Below are positions 28,901-42,500 of a stretch of 64,000 nucleotides of DNA, in pieces (position 1 is the first letter of the stretch; every line of letters begins with the position of its first letter). This DNA comes from Muricea muricata. Taxonomy: Eukaryota; Cnidaria; Anthozoa; Malacalcyonacea; Plexauridae. The notes beneath the pieces were generated by a model that was not told the origin of the DNA, searched no databases, and was given only the letters and a program-made list of their open reading frames with translations. The stretch is from the NCBI GenBank assembly GCA_963855995.1, contig OY979716.1:48218116-48282115 (forward strand). The letters are read 5' to 3'. The position numbers were made by a program, and so were the translations under genes.

Positions 28901-31900
28901 ATTCCAGATGACAAAGCGTAGAAAAAGAGCCACCAAAATCTTTTCATAGCAAGTTAAATTCTTTAATAATGGTAATGTTCAAAGGTAATAAAGTAGTTAC
29001 TAGGATTCCAGATGACAAAGCGTAGAAAAAGAGCCACCAAAATCCATTCATAGCAAGTTAAATTATTTAATAATGATAATGTTCAAAGGTAATAAAGTAG
29101 TTACGAGGATTCCAGGTGACAAAGCGTAGAAAAAGAGCCACCAAAATCTTTTCATAGCAAGTCAAATTCTTTAATAATCGTAATGTTCAAAGGTAATAAA
29201 GTAGTTACGAGGATTCCCGATGACAAAGTGTAGAAAAAGAGCCACCAAAATCTTTTCATAGCAAGTTAAATTCTTTAATAATGGTAATGTTCAAAGGTAA
29301 TAAAGTAGTTATGAGGATTCCAGATGACAAAGCGTAGAAAAAGAGCCACCAAAATCCATACATAGCAAGTTAAATTCTTTAATAATTGTAATGTTCAAAG
29401 GTAATAAAGTAGTTACGAGGATTCCAGATGACAAAGCGTAGAAAAAGAGCCACCAAAAGTCTTTTCATAGCAAGTTAAATTCTTTAATAATGGTAATGTT
29501 CAAAGGTAATAAAGTAGTTACTAGGATTCCAGATGGCAAAGCGTAGAAAAAGAGCCACCAAAATCCATTCATAGCAAGTTAAATTCTTTAATAATGGTAA
29601 TGTTCAAAGGTAATAAAGTAGTTACGAGGATTCCAGATGACAAAGCGTAGAAAAAGAGCCACCAAAATCCATACATAGCAAGTTAAATTCTTTAATAATG
29701 GTAATGTTCAAAGGTAATAAAGTAGTTACGAGGATTCCAGATGACAAAGCGTAGAAAAAGAGCCACCAAAATCTTTTCATAGCAAGTCAAATTCTTTAAT
29801 AATGGTAATGTTCAAAGGTAATAAAGTAGTTACGAGGATTCCCGATGACAAAGTGTAGAAAAAGAGCCACCAAAATTCATTCATAGCAAGTTAAATTCTT
29901 TAATAATCGTAATGTTCAAAGGTAATAAAATAGTTACTAGGATTCCAGATGACAAAGCGTAGAAAAAGAGCCACCAAAATCCATTCATAGCAAGTTAAAT
30001 TCTTTAATAATGATAATGTTCAAAGGTAATAAAGTAGTTACGAGGATTCCCGATGACAAAGTGTAGAAAAAGAGCTACCAAAATCTTTTCATAGCAAGTC
30101 AAATTCTTTAATAATGGTAATGTTCAAAGGTAATAAAGTAGTTACGAGGATTCCAGATGACAAAGCGCAGAAAAAGAGCCACAAAAATCCATACATAGCA
30201 AGTTAAATTCTTTAATAATGGTAATGTTCAAAGGTAATAAAGTAGTTACGAGGATTCCAGATGACAAAGCGTAGAAAAAGAGCCACCAAAATCCATACAT
30301 AGCAAGTTAAATTCTTTAATAATGGTAATGTTCAAAGGTAATAAAGTAGTTACGAGGATTCCAGATGACAAAGCGTAGAAAAAGAGCCACAAAAATCCAT
30401 ACATAGCAAGTTAAATTCTTTAATAATGGTAATGTTCAAAGGTAATAAAGTAGTTACGAGGATTCCCGATGACAAAGTGTAGAAAAAGAGCCACCAAAAT
30501 CTTTTCATAGCAAGTTAAATTCTTTAATAATGGTAATGTTCAAAGGTAATAAAGTAGTTACGAGGATTCCAGATGACAAAGCGTAGAAAAAGAGCCACCA
30601 AAATCTTTTCATAGCAAGTTAAATTCTTTAATAATGGTAATGTTCAAAGGTAATAAAGTAGTTACTAGGATTCCAGATGACAAAGCGTAGAAAAAGAGCC
30701 ACCAAAATCCATTCATAGCAAGTTAAATTATTTAATAATGATAATGTTCAAAGGTAATAAAGTAGTTACGAGGATTCCAGGTGACAAAGCGTAGAAAAAG
30801 AGCCACCAAAATCTTTTCATAGCAAGTCAAATTCTTTAATAATCGTAATGTTCAAAGGTAATAAAGTAGTTACGAGGATTCCCGATGACAAAGTGTAGAA
30901 AAAGAGCCACCAAAATCTTTTCATAGCAAGTTAAATTCTTTAATAATGGTAATGTTCAAAGGTAATAAAGTAGTTATGAGGATTCCAGATGACAAAGCGT
31001 AGAAAAAGAGCCACCAAAATCCATACATAGCAAGTTAAATTCTTTAATAATTGTAATGTTCAAAGGTAATAAAGTAGTTACGAGGATTCCAGATGACAAA
31101 GCGTAGAAAAAGAGCCACCAAAAGTCTTTTCATAGCAAGTTAAATTCTTTAATAATGGTAATGTTCAAAGGTAATAAAGTAGTTACTAGGATTCCAGATG
31201 GCAAAGCGTAGAAAAAGAGCCACCAAAATCCATTCATAGCAAGTTAAATTCTTTAATAATGGTAATGTTCAAAGGTAATAAAGTAGTTACGAGGATTCCA
31301 GATGACAAAGCGTAGAAAAAGAGCCACCAAAATCCATACATAGCAAGTTAAATTCTTTAATAATGGTAATGTTCAAAGGTAATAAAGTAGTTACGAGGAT
31401 TCCAGATGACAAAGCGTAGAAAAAGAGCCACCAAAATCTTTTCATAGCAAGTCAAATTCTTTAATAATGGTAATGTTCAAAGGTAATAAAGTAGTTACGA
31501 GGATTCCCGATGACAAAGTGTAGAAAAAGAGCCACCAAAATTCATTCATAGCAAGTTAAATTCTTTAATAATCGTAATGTTCAAAGGTAATAAAATAGTT
31601 ACTAGGATTCCAGATGACAAAGCGTAGAAAAAGAGCCACCAAAATCCATTCATAGCAAGTTAAATTCTTTAATAATGATAATGTTCAAAGGTAATAAAGT
31701 AGTTACGAGGATTCCCGATGACAAAGTGTAGAAAAAGAGCTACCAAAATCTTTTCATAGCAAGTTAAATTCTTTAATAATGGTAATGTTCAAAGGTAATA
31801 AAGTAGTTATGAGGATTCCAGATGACAAAGCGTAGAAAAAGAGCCACCAAAATCCATACATAGCAAGTTAAATTCTTTAATGATTGTAATGTTCAAAGGT

Positions 31901-34900
31901 AATAAAGTAGTTACGAGGATTCCAGATGAATAAGCGTAGAAAAAGAGCCACCAAAAGTCTTTTCATAGCAAGTTAAATTCTTTAATAATGGTAATGTTCA
32001 AAGGTAATAAAGTAGTTACTAGGATTCCAGATGGCAAAGCGTAGAAAAAGAGCCACCAAAATCCATTCATAGCAAGTTAAATTCTTTAATAATGATAATG
32101 TTCAAAGGTAATAAAGTAGTTACGAGGATTCCAGATGACAAAGCATAGAAAAAGAGCCACCAAAATCTTTTCATAGCAAGTCAAATTCTTTAATAATGGT
32201 AATGTTCAAAGGTAATAAAGTAGTTACGAGGATTCCAGATGACAAAGCGTAGAAAAAGAGCCACCAAAATCCATACATAGCAAGTTAAATTCTTTAATAA
32301 TGGTAATGTTCAAAGGTAATAAAGTAGTTACGAGGATTCCAGATGACAAAGCGTAGAAAAAGAGCCACCAAAATCCATACATAGCAAATTAAATTCTTTA
32401 ATAATGGTAATGTTCAAAGGTAATAAAGTAGTTACGAGGATTCCCGATGACAAAGTGTAGAAAAAGAGCCACCAAAATTCATTCATAGCAAGTTAAATTC
32501 TTTAATAATCGTAATGTTCAAAGGTAATAAAATAGTTACTAGGATTCCAGATGACAAAGCGTAGAAAAAGAGCCACCAAAATCCATTCATAGCAAGTTAA
32601 ATTCTTTAATAATGATAATGTTCAAAGGTAATAAAGTAGTTACGAGGATTCCAGATGACAAAGTGTAGAAAAAGAGCCACCAAAATCTTTTCATAGCAAG
32701 TTAAATTCTTTAATAATGGTAATGTTCAAAGGTAATATAGTAGTTACGAGGATTCCAGATGACAAAGCGTAGAAAAAGAGCCACCAAAATCCATACATAG
32801 CAAGTTAAATTCTTTAATAATGGTAATGTTCAAAGGTAATAAAGTAGTTACGAGGATTCCACATGACAAAGCGTAGAAAAAGAGCCACCAAAATCTTTTC
32901 ATAGCAAGTTAAATTCTTTAATAATGGTAATGTTCAAAGGTAATAAAGTAGTTACTAGGATTCCAGATGACAAAGCGTAGAAAAAGAGCCACCAAAATCC
33001 ATTCATAGCAAGTTAAATTCTTTAATAATGATAATGTTCAAAGGTAATAAAGTAGTTACGTGGATTCCAGATGACAAAGCGTAGAAAAAGAGCCACCAAA
33101 ATCTTTTCATAGCAAGTCAAATTCTTTAATAATGGTAATGTTCAAAGGTAATAAAGTAGTTACGAGGATTCCCGATGACAAAGTGTAGAAAAAGAGCCAC
33201 CAAAATCTTTTCATAGCAAGTTAAATTCTTTAATAATGGTAATGTCCAAAGGTAATAAAGTAGTTACGAGGATTCCAGAAGACAAAGCGTAGAAAAAGAG
33301 CCACCAAAATCCATACATAGCAAGTTAAATTCTTGAATAATTGTAATGTTCAAAGGTAATAAAGTAGTTACGAGGATTCCAGATGAAAAAACGTAGAAAA
33401 AGAGCCACCAAAATCCATTCATAGCAAGTTAAATTCTTTAATAATGATAATGTTTAAAGGTAATAAAGTAGTTACGAGGATTCCAGAAGACAAAGTGTGG
33501 AAAAAGAGCCACCAAAATCTTTTCATAGCAAGTCAAATTCTTTAATAATCGTAATGTTCAAAGGTAATAAAGTAGTTACGAGGATTCCCGATGACAAAGT
33601 GTAGAAAAAGACCCACCAAAATCTTTTCATAGCAAGTTAAATTCTTTAATAATGGTAATGTTCAAAGGTAATAAAGTAGTTACGAGGATTCCAGATGACA
33701 AAGCGTAGAAAAAGAGCCACCAAAATCCATACATAGCAAGTTAAATTCTTTAATAATGGTAATGTTCAAAGGTAATAAAGTAGTTACGAGGATTCCAGAT
33801 GACAAAGCGTAGAAAAAGAGCCACCAAAATCTTTTCATAGCAAGTTAAATTCTTTAATAATGGTAATGTTCAAAGGTAATAAAGTAGTTACTAGGATTCC
33901 AGATGACAAAGCGTAGAAAAAGAGCCACCAAAATCCATTCATAGCAAGTTAATTTCTTTAATAATGATAATGTTCAAAGGTAATAAAGTAGTTACGAGGA
34001 TTCCAGGTGACAAAGCGTAGAAAAAGAGCCACCAAAATCTTTTCATAGCAAGTCAAATTCTTTAATAATCGTAATGTTCAAAGGTAATAAAGTAGTTACG
34101 AGGATTCCCGATGACAAAGTGTAGAAAAAGAGCCACCAAAATCTTTTCATAGCAAGTTAAATTCTTTAATAATGGTAATGTTCAAAGGTAATAAAGTAGT
34201 TATGAGGATTCCAGATGACAAAGCGTAGAAAAAGAGCCACCAAAATCCATACATAGCAAGTTAAATTCTTTAATAATTGTAATGTTCAAAGGTAATAAAG
34301 TAGTTACGAGGATTCCAGATGACAAAGCATAGAAAAAGAGCCACCAAAATCTTTTCATAGCAAGTTAAATTCTTTAATAATGGTAATGTTCAAAGGTAAT
34401 AAAGTAGTTACTAGGATTCCAGATGACAAAGCGTAGAAAAAGAGCCACCAAAATCTTTTCATAGCAAGTTAAATTCTTTAATAATGGTAATGTTCAAAGG
34501 TAATAAAGTAGTTATGAGGATTCCAGATGACAAAGCGTAGAAAAAGAGCCACCAAAATCCATACATAGCAAGTTAAATTCTTTAATAATTGTAATGTTCA
34601 AAGGTAATAAAGTAGTTACGAGGATTCCAGATGACAAAGCGTAGAAAAAGAGCCACCAAAATCTTTTCATAGCAAGTTAAATTCTTTAATAATGGTAATG
34701 TTCAAAGGTAATAAAGTAGTTACTAGGATTCCAGATGACAAAGCGTAGAAAAAGAGCCACCAAAATCCATTCATAGCAAGTTAAATTATTTAATAATGAT
34801 AATGTTCAAAGGTAATAAAGTAGTTACGAGGATTCCAGGTGACAAAGCGTAGAAAAAGAGCCACCAAAATCTTTTCATAGCAAGTCAAATTCTTTAATAA

Positions 34901-36501
34901 TCGTAATGTTCAAAGGTAATAAAGTAGTTACGAGGATTCCCGATGACAAAGTGTAGAAAAAGAGCCACCAAAATCTTTTCATAGCAAGTTAAATTCTTTA
35001 ATAATGGTAATGTTCAAAGGTAATAAAGTAGTTATGAGGATTCCAGATGACAAAGCGTAGAAAAAGAGCCACCAAAATCCATACATAGCAAGTTAAATTC
35101 TTTAATAATTGTAATGTTCAAAGGTAATAAAGTAGTTACGAGGATTCCAGATGACAAAGGGTAGAAAAAGAGCCACCAAAAGTCTTTTCATAGCAAGTTA
35201 AATTCTTTAATAATGGTAATGTTCAAAGGTAATAAAGTAGTTACTAGGATTCCAGATGGCAAAGCGTAGAAAAAGAGCCACCAAAATCCATTCATAGCAA
35301 GTTAAATTCTTTAATAATGGTAATGTTCAAAGGTAATAAAGTAGTTACGAGGATTCCAGATGACAAAGCGTAGAAAAAGAGCCACCAAAATCCATACATA
35401 GCAAGTTAAATTCTTTAATAATGGTAATGTTCAAAGGTAATAAAGTAGTTACGAGGATTCCAGATGACAAAGCGTAGAAAAAGAGCCACCAAAATCTTTT
35501 CATAGCAAGTCAAATTCTTTAATAATGGTAATGTTCAAAGGTAATAAAGTAGTTACGAGGATTCCCGATGACAAAGTGTAGAAAAAGAGCCACCAAAATT
35601 CATTCATAGCAAGTTAAATTCTTTAATAATCGTAATGTTCAAAGGTAATAAAATAGTTACTAGGATTCCAGATGACAAAGCGTAGAAAAAGAGCCACCAA
35701 AATCCATTCATAGCAAGTTAAATTCTTTAATAATGATAATGTTCAAAGGTAATAAAGTAGTTACGAGGATTCCCGATGACAAAGTGTAGAAAAAGAGCTA
35801 CCAAAATCTTTTCATAGCAAGTCAAATTCTTTAATAATGGTAATGTTCAAAGGTAATAAAGTAGTTACGAGGATTCCAGATGACAAAGCGCAGAAAAAGA
35901 GCCACCAAAATCCATACATAGCAAGTTAAATTCTTTAATAATGGTAATGTTCAAAGGTAATAAAGTAGTTACGAGGATTCCAGATGACAAAGCGTAGAAA
36001 AAGAGCCACCAAAATCCATACATAGCAAGTTAAATTCTTTAATAATGGTAATGTTCAAAGGTAATAAAGTAGTTACGAGGATTCCAGATGACAAAGCGTA
36101 GAAAAAGAGCCACAAAAATCCATACATAGCAAGTTAAATTCTTTAATAATGGTAATGTTCAAAGGTAATAAAGTAGTTACGAGGATTCCCGATGACAAAG
36201 TGTAGAAAAAGAGCCACCAAAATCTTTTCATAGCAAGTTAAATTCTTTAATAATGGTAATGTTCAAAGGTAATAAAGTAGTTACGAGGATTCCAGATGAC
36301 AAAGCGTAGAAAAAGAGCCACCAAAATCTTTTCATAGCAAGTTAAATTCTTTAATAATGGTAATGTTCAAAGGTAATAAAGTAGTTACTAGGATTCCAGA
36401 TGACAAAGCGTAGAAAAAGAGCCACCAAAATCCATTCATAGCAAGTTAAATTATTTAATAATGATAATGTTCAAAGGTAATAAAGTAGTTACGAGGATTC
36501 C
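25991..36501 (+). repeat. 16-monomer (1,665-bp) higher-order repeat block
   Basis: The rare variant CAGGTGACAAAG occurs at 25991, 27656, 29113, 30778, 34004, 34836 and 36501. The spacings 1665 (three times), 1457, 832 and 3226 are 16, 14, 8 and about 31 monomers plus a few bases. The extra base comes from a recurring CCAAAAGTC monomer. Blocks of monomers have therefore been copied together. Confidence 0.85.
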
Positions 36502-39500
36502 AGGTGACAAAGCGTAGAAAAAGAGCCACCAAAATCTTTTCATAGCAAGTCAAATTCTTTAATAATCGTAATGTTCAAAGGTAATAAAGTAGTTACGAGG
36601 ATTCCCGATGACAAAGTGTAGAAAAAGAGCCACCAAAATCTTTTCATAGCAAGTTAAATTCTTTAATAATGGTAATGTTCAAAGGTAATAAAGTAGTTAT
36701 GAGGATTCCAGATGACAAAGCGTAGAAAAAGAGCCACCAAAATCCATACATAGCAAGTTAAATTCTTTAATAATTGTAATGTTCAAAGGTAATAAAGTAG
36801 TTACGAGGATTCCAGATGACAAAGCGTAGAAAAAGAGCCACCAAAAGTCTTTTCATAGCAAGTTAAATTCTTTAATAATGGTAATGTTCAAAGGTAATAA
36901 AGTAGTTACTAGGATTCCAGATGGCAAAGCGTAGAAAAAGAGCCACCAAAATCCATTCATAGCAAGTTAAATTCTTTAATAATGGTAATGTTCAAAGGTA
37001 ATAAAGTAGTTACGAGGATTCCAGATGACAAAGCGTAGAAAAAGAGCCACCAAAATCCATACATAGCAAGTTAAATTCTTTAATAATGGTAATGTTCAAA
37101 GGTAATAAAGTAGTTACGAGGATTCCAGATGACAAAGCGTAGAAAAAGAGCCACCAAAATCTTTTCATAGCAAGTCAAATTCTTTAATAATGGTAATGTT
37201 CAAAGGTAATAAAGTAGTTACGAGGATTCCCGATGACAAAGTGTAGAAAAAGAGCCACCAAAATTCATTCATAGCAAGTTAAATTCTTTAATAATCGTAA
37301 TGTTCAAAGGTAATAAAATAGTTACTAGGATTCCAGATGACAAAGCGTAGAAAAAGAGCCACCAAAATCCATTCATAGCAAGTTAAATTCTTTAATAATG
37401 ATAATGTTCAAAGGTAATAAAGTAGTTACGAGGATTCCCGATGACAAAGTGTAGAAAAAGAGCTACCAAAATCTTTTCATAGCAAGTTAAATTCTTTAAT
37501 AATGGTAATGTTCAAAGGTAATAAAGTAGTTATGAGGATTCCAGATGACAAAGCGTAGAAAAAGAGCCACCAAAATCCATACATAGCAAGTTAAATTCTT
37601 TAATGATTGTAATGTTCAAAGGTAATAAAGTAGTTACGAGGATTCCAGATGAATAAGCGTAGAAAAAGAGCCACCAAAAGTCTTTTCATAGCAAGTTAAA
37701 TTCTTTAATAATGGTAATGTTCAAAGGTAATAAAGTAGTTACTAGGATTCCAGATGGCAAAGCGTAGAAAAAGAGCCACCAAAATCCATTCATAGCAAGT
37801 TAAATTCTTTAATAATGATAATGTTCAAAGGTAATAAAGTAGTTACGAGGATTCCAGATGACAAAGCATAGAAAAAGAGCCACCAAAATCTTTTCATAGC
37901 AAGTCAAATTCTTTAATAATGGTAATGTTCAAAGGTAATAAAGTAGTTACGAGGATTCCAGATGACAAAGCGTAGAAAAAGAGCCACCAAAATCCATACA
38001 TAGCAAGTTAAATTCTTTAATAATGGTAATGTTCAAAGGTAATAAAGTAGTTACCAGGATTCCAGATGACAAAGCGTAGAAAAAGAGCCACCAAAATCCA
38101 TACATAGCAAATTAAATTCTTTAATAATGGTAATGTTCAAAGGTAATAAAGTAGTTACGAGGATTCCCGATGACAAAGTGTAGAAAAAGAGCCACCAAAA
38201 TTCATTCATAGCAAGTTAAATTCTTTAATAATCGTAATGTTCAAAGGTAATAAAATAGTTACTAGGATTCCAGATGACAAAGCGTAGAAAAAGAGCCACC
38301 AAAATCCATTCATAGCAAGTTAAATTCTTTAATAATGATAATGTTCAAAGGTAATAAAGTAGTTACGAGGATTCCAGATGACAAAGTGTAGAAAAAGAGC
38401 CACCAAAATCTTTTCATAGCAAGTTAAATTCTTTAATAATGGTAATGTTCAAAGGTAATATAGTAGTTACGAGGATTCCAGATGACAAAGCGTAGAAAAA
38501 GAGCCACCAAAATCCATACATAGCAAGTTAAATTCTTTAATAATGGTAATGTTCAAAGGTAATAAAGTAGTTACGAGGATTCCACATGACAAAGCGTAGA
38601 AAAAGAGCCACCAAAATCTTTTCATAGCAAGTTAAATTCTTTAATAATGGTAATGTTCAAAGGTAATAAAGTAGTTACTAGGATTCCAGATGACAAAGCG
38701 TAGAAAAAGAGCCACCAAAATCCATTCATAGCAAGTTAAATTCTTTAATAATGATAATGTTCAAAGGTAATAAAGTAGTTACGTGGATTCCAGATGACAA
38801 AGCGTAGAAAAAGAGCCACCAAAATCTTTTCATAGCAAGTCAAATTCTTTAATAATGGTAATGTTCAAAGGTAATAAAGTAGTTACGAGGATTCCCGATG
38901 ACAAAGTGTAGAAAAAGAGCCACCAAAATCTTTTCATAGCAAGTTAAATTCTTTAATAATGGTAATGTCCAAAGGTAATAAAGTAGTTACGAGGATTCCA
39001 GAAGACAAAGCGTAGAAAAAGAGCCACCAAAATCCATACATAGCAAGTTAAATTCTTGAATAATTGTAATGTTCAAAGGTAATAAAGTAGTTACGAGGAT
39101 TCCAGATGAAAAAACGTAGAAAAAGAGCCACCAAAATCCATTCATAGCAAGTTAAATTCTTTAATAATGATAATGTTTAAAGGTAATAAAGTAGTTACGA
39201 GGATTCCAGAAGACAAAGTGTGGAAAAAGAGCCACCAAAATCTTTTCATAGCAAGTCAAATTCTTTAATAATCGTAATGTTCAAAGGTAATAAAGTAGTT
39301 ACGAGGATTCCCGATGACAAAGTGTAGAAAAAGAGCCACCAAAATCTTTTCATAGCAAGTTAAATTCTTTAATAATGGTAATGTTCAAAGGTAATAAAGT
39401 AGTTACGAGGATTCCAGATGACAAAGCGTAGAAAAAGAGCCACCAAAATCCATACATAGCAAGTTAAATTCTTTAATAATGGTAATGTTCAAAGGTAATA

Positions 39501-42500
39501 AAGTAGTTACGAGGATTCCAGATGACAAAGCGTAGAAAAAGAGCCACCAAAATCTTTTCATAGCAAGTTAAATTCTTTAATAATGGTAATGTTCAAAGGT
39601 AATAAAGTAGTTACTAGGATTCCAGATGACAAAGCGTAGAAAAAGAGCCACCAAAATCCATTCATAGCAAGTTAATTTCTTTAATAATGATAATGTTCAA
39701 AGGTAATAAAGTAGTTACGAGGATTCCAGGTGACAAAGCGTAGAAAAAGAGCCACCAAAATCTTTTCATAGCAAGTCAAATTCTTTAATAATCGTAATGT
39801 TCAAAGGTAATAAAGTAGTTACGAGGATTCCCGATGACAAAGTGTAGAAAAAGAGCCACCAAAATCTTTTCATAGCAAGTTAAATTCTTTAATAATGGTA
39901 ATGTTCAAAGGTAATAAAGTAGTTATGAGGATTCCAGATGACAAAGCGTAGAAAAAGAGCCACCAAAATCCATACATAGCAAGTTAAATTCTTTAATAAT
40001 TGTAATGTTCAAAGGTAATAAAGTAGTTACGAGGATTCCAGATGACAAAGCGTAGAAAAAGAGCCACCAAAAGTCTTTTCATAGCAAGTTAAATTCTTTA
40101 ATAATGGTAATGTTCAAAGGTAATAAAGTAGTTACTAGGATTCCAGATGGCAAAGCGTAGAAAAAGAGCCACCAAAATCCATTCATAGCAAGTTAAATTC
40201 TTTAATAATGGTAATGTTCAAAGGTAATAAAGTAGTTACGAGGATTCCAGATGACAAAGCGTAGAAAAAGAGCCACCAAAATCCATACATAGAAAGTTAA
40301 ATTCTTTAATAATGGTAATGTTCAAAGGTAATAAAGTAGTTACGAGGATTCCAGATGACAAAGCGTAGAAAAAGAGCCACCAAAATCTTTTCATAGCAAG
40401 TCAAATTCTTTAATAATGGTAATGTTCAAAGGTAATAAAGTAGTTACGAGGATTCCCGATGACAAAGTGTAGAAAAAGAGCCACCAAAATTCATTCATAG
40501 CAAGTTAAATTCTTTAATAATCGTAATGTTCAAAGGTAATAAAATAGTTACTAGGATTCCAGATGACAAAGCGTAGAAAAAGAGCCACCAAAATCCATTC
40601 ATAGCAAGTTAAATTCTTTAATAATGATAATGTTCAAAGGTAATAAAGTAGTTACGAGGATTCCCGATGACAAAGTGTAGAAAAAGAGCCACCAAAATCT
40701 TTTCATAGCAAGTCAAATTCTTTAATAATGGTAATGTTCAAAGGTAATAAAGTAGTTACGAGGATTCCAGATGACAAAGCGCAGAAAAAGAGCCACCAAA
40801 ATCCATACATAGCAAGTTAAATTCTTTAATAATGGTAATTTTCAAAGGTAATAAAGTAGTTACGAGGAGTCCAGATGACAAAGCGTAGAAAAAGAGCCAC
40901 CAAAATCCATACATAGCAAGTTAAATTCTTTAATAATGGTAATGTTCAAAGGTAATAAAGTAGTTACGAGGATTCCAGATGACAAAGCGTAGAAAAAGAG
41001 CCACAAAAATCCATACATAGCAAGTTAAATTCTTTAATAATGGTAATGTTCAAAGGTAATAAAGTAGTTACGAGGATTCCAGATGACAAAGCCTAGAAAA
41101 AGAGCCACCAAAATCCATACATAGCAAGTCAAATTCTTTAATAATGGTAATGTTCAAAGGTAATAAAGTAGTTACGAGGATTCCAGATGACAAAGCGTAG
41201 AAAAAGAGCCACCAAAATCTTTTCATAGCAAGTCAAATTCTTTAATAATGGTAATGTTCAAAGGTAATAAAGTAGTTACGAGGATTCCCGATGACAAAGT
41301 GTAGAAAAAGAGCCACCAAAATCTTTTCATAGCAAGTTAAATTCTTTAATAATGGTAATGTTACAAGGTAATAAAGTAGTTACGAGGATTCCAGATGACA
41401 AAGCGTAGAAAAAGAGCCACCAAAATCCATACATAGCAAGTTAAATTCTTTAATAATGGTAATGTTCAAAGGTAATAAAGTAGTTACGAGGATTCCAGAT
41501 GACAAAGCGTAGAAAAAGAGCCACCAAAATCTTTTCATAGCAAGTTAAATTCTTTAATAATGGTAATGTTCAAAGGTAATAAAGTAGTTACTAGGATTCC
41601 AGATGACAAAGCGTAGAAAAAGAGCCACCAAAATCCATTCATAGCAAGTTAAATTCTTTAATAATGATAATGTTCAAAGGTAATAAAGTAGTTACGAGGA
41701 TTCCAGATGACAAAGCCTAGAAAAAGAGCCACCAAAATCTTTTCATAGCAAGTCAAATTCTTTAATAATGGTAATATTCAAAGGTAATAAAGTAGTTACG
41801 AGGATTCCCCATGACAAAGTGTAGAAAAAGAGCCACCAAAATCTTTTCATAGCAAGTTAAATTCTTTAATAATGGTAATGTTCAAAGGTAATAAAGTAGT
41901 TACGAGGATTCCAGAAGACAAAGCGTAGAAAAAGAGCCACCAAAATCCATACATAGCAAGTTAAATTCTTTAATAATTGTAATGTTCAAAGGTAATAAAG
42001 TAGTTACGAGGATTCCCGATGACAAAGTGTAGAAAAAGAGCCACCAAAATTCATTCATAGCAAGTTAAATTCTTTAATAATGGTAATGTTCAAAGGTAAT
42101 AAAATAGTTACTAGGATTCCAGATGACAAAGCGTAGAAAAAGAGCCACCAAAATCCATACATAGAAAGTTAAATTCTTTAATAATGGTAATGTTCAAAGG
42201 TAATAAAGTAGTTACGAGGATTCCAGATGACAAAGCGTAGAAAAAGAGCCACCAAAATCTTTTCATAGCAAGTCAAATTCTTTAATAATGGTAATGTTCA
42301 AAGGTAATAAAGTAGTTACGAGGATTCCCGATGACAAAGTGTAGAAAAAGAGCCACCAAAATTCATTCATAGCAAGTTAAATTCTTTAATAATCGTAATG
42401 TTCAAAGGTAATAAAATAGTTACTAGGATTCCAGATGACAAAGCGTAGAAAAAGAGCCACCAAAATCCATTCATAGCAAGTTAAATTCTTTAATAATGAT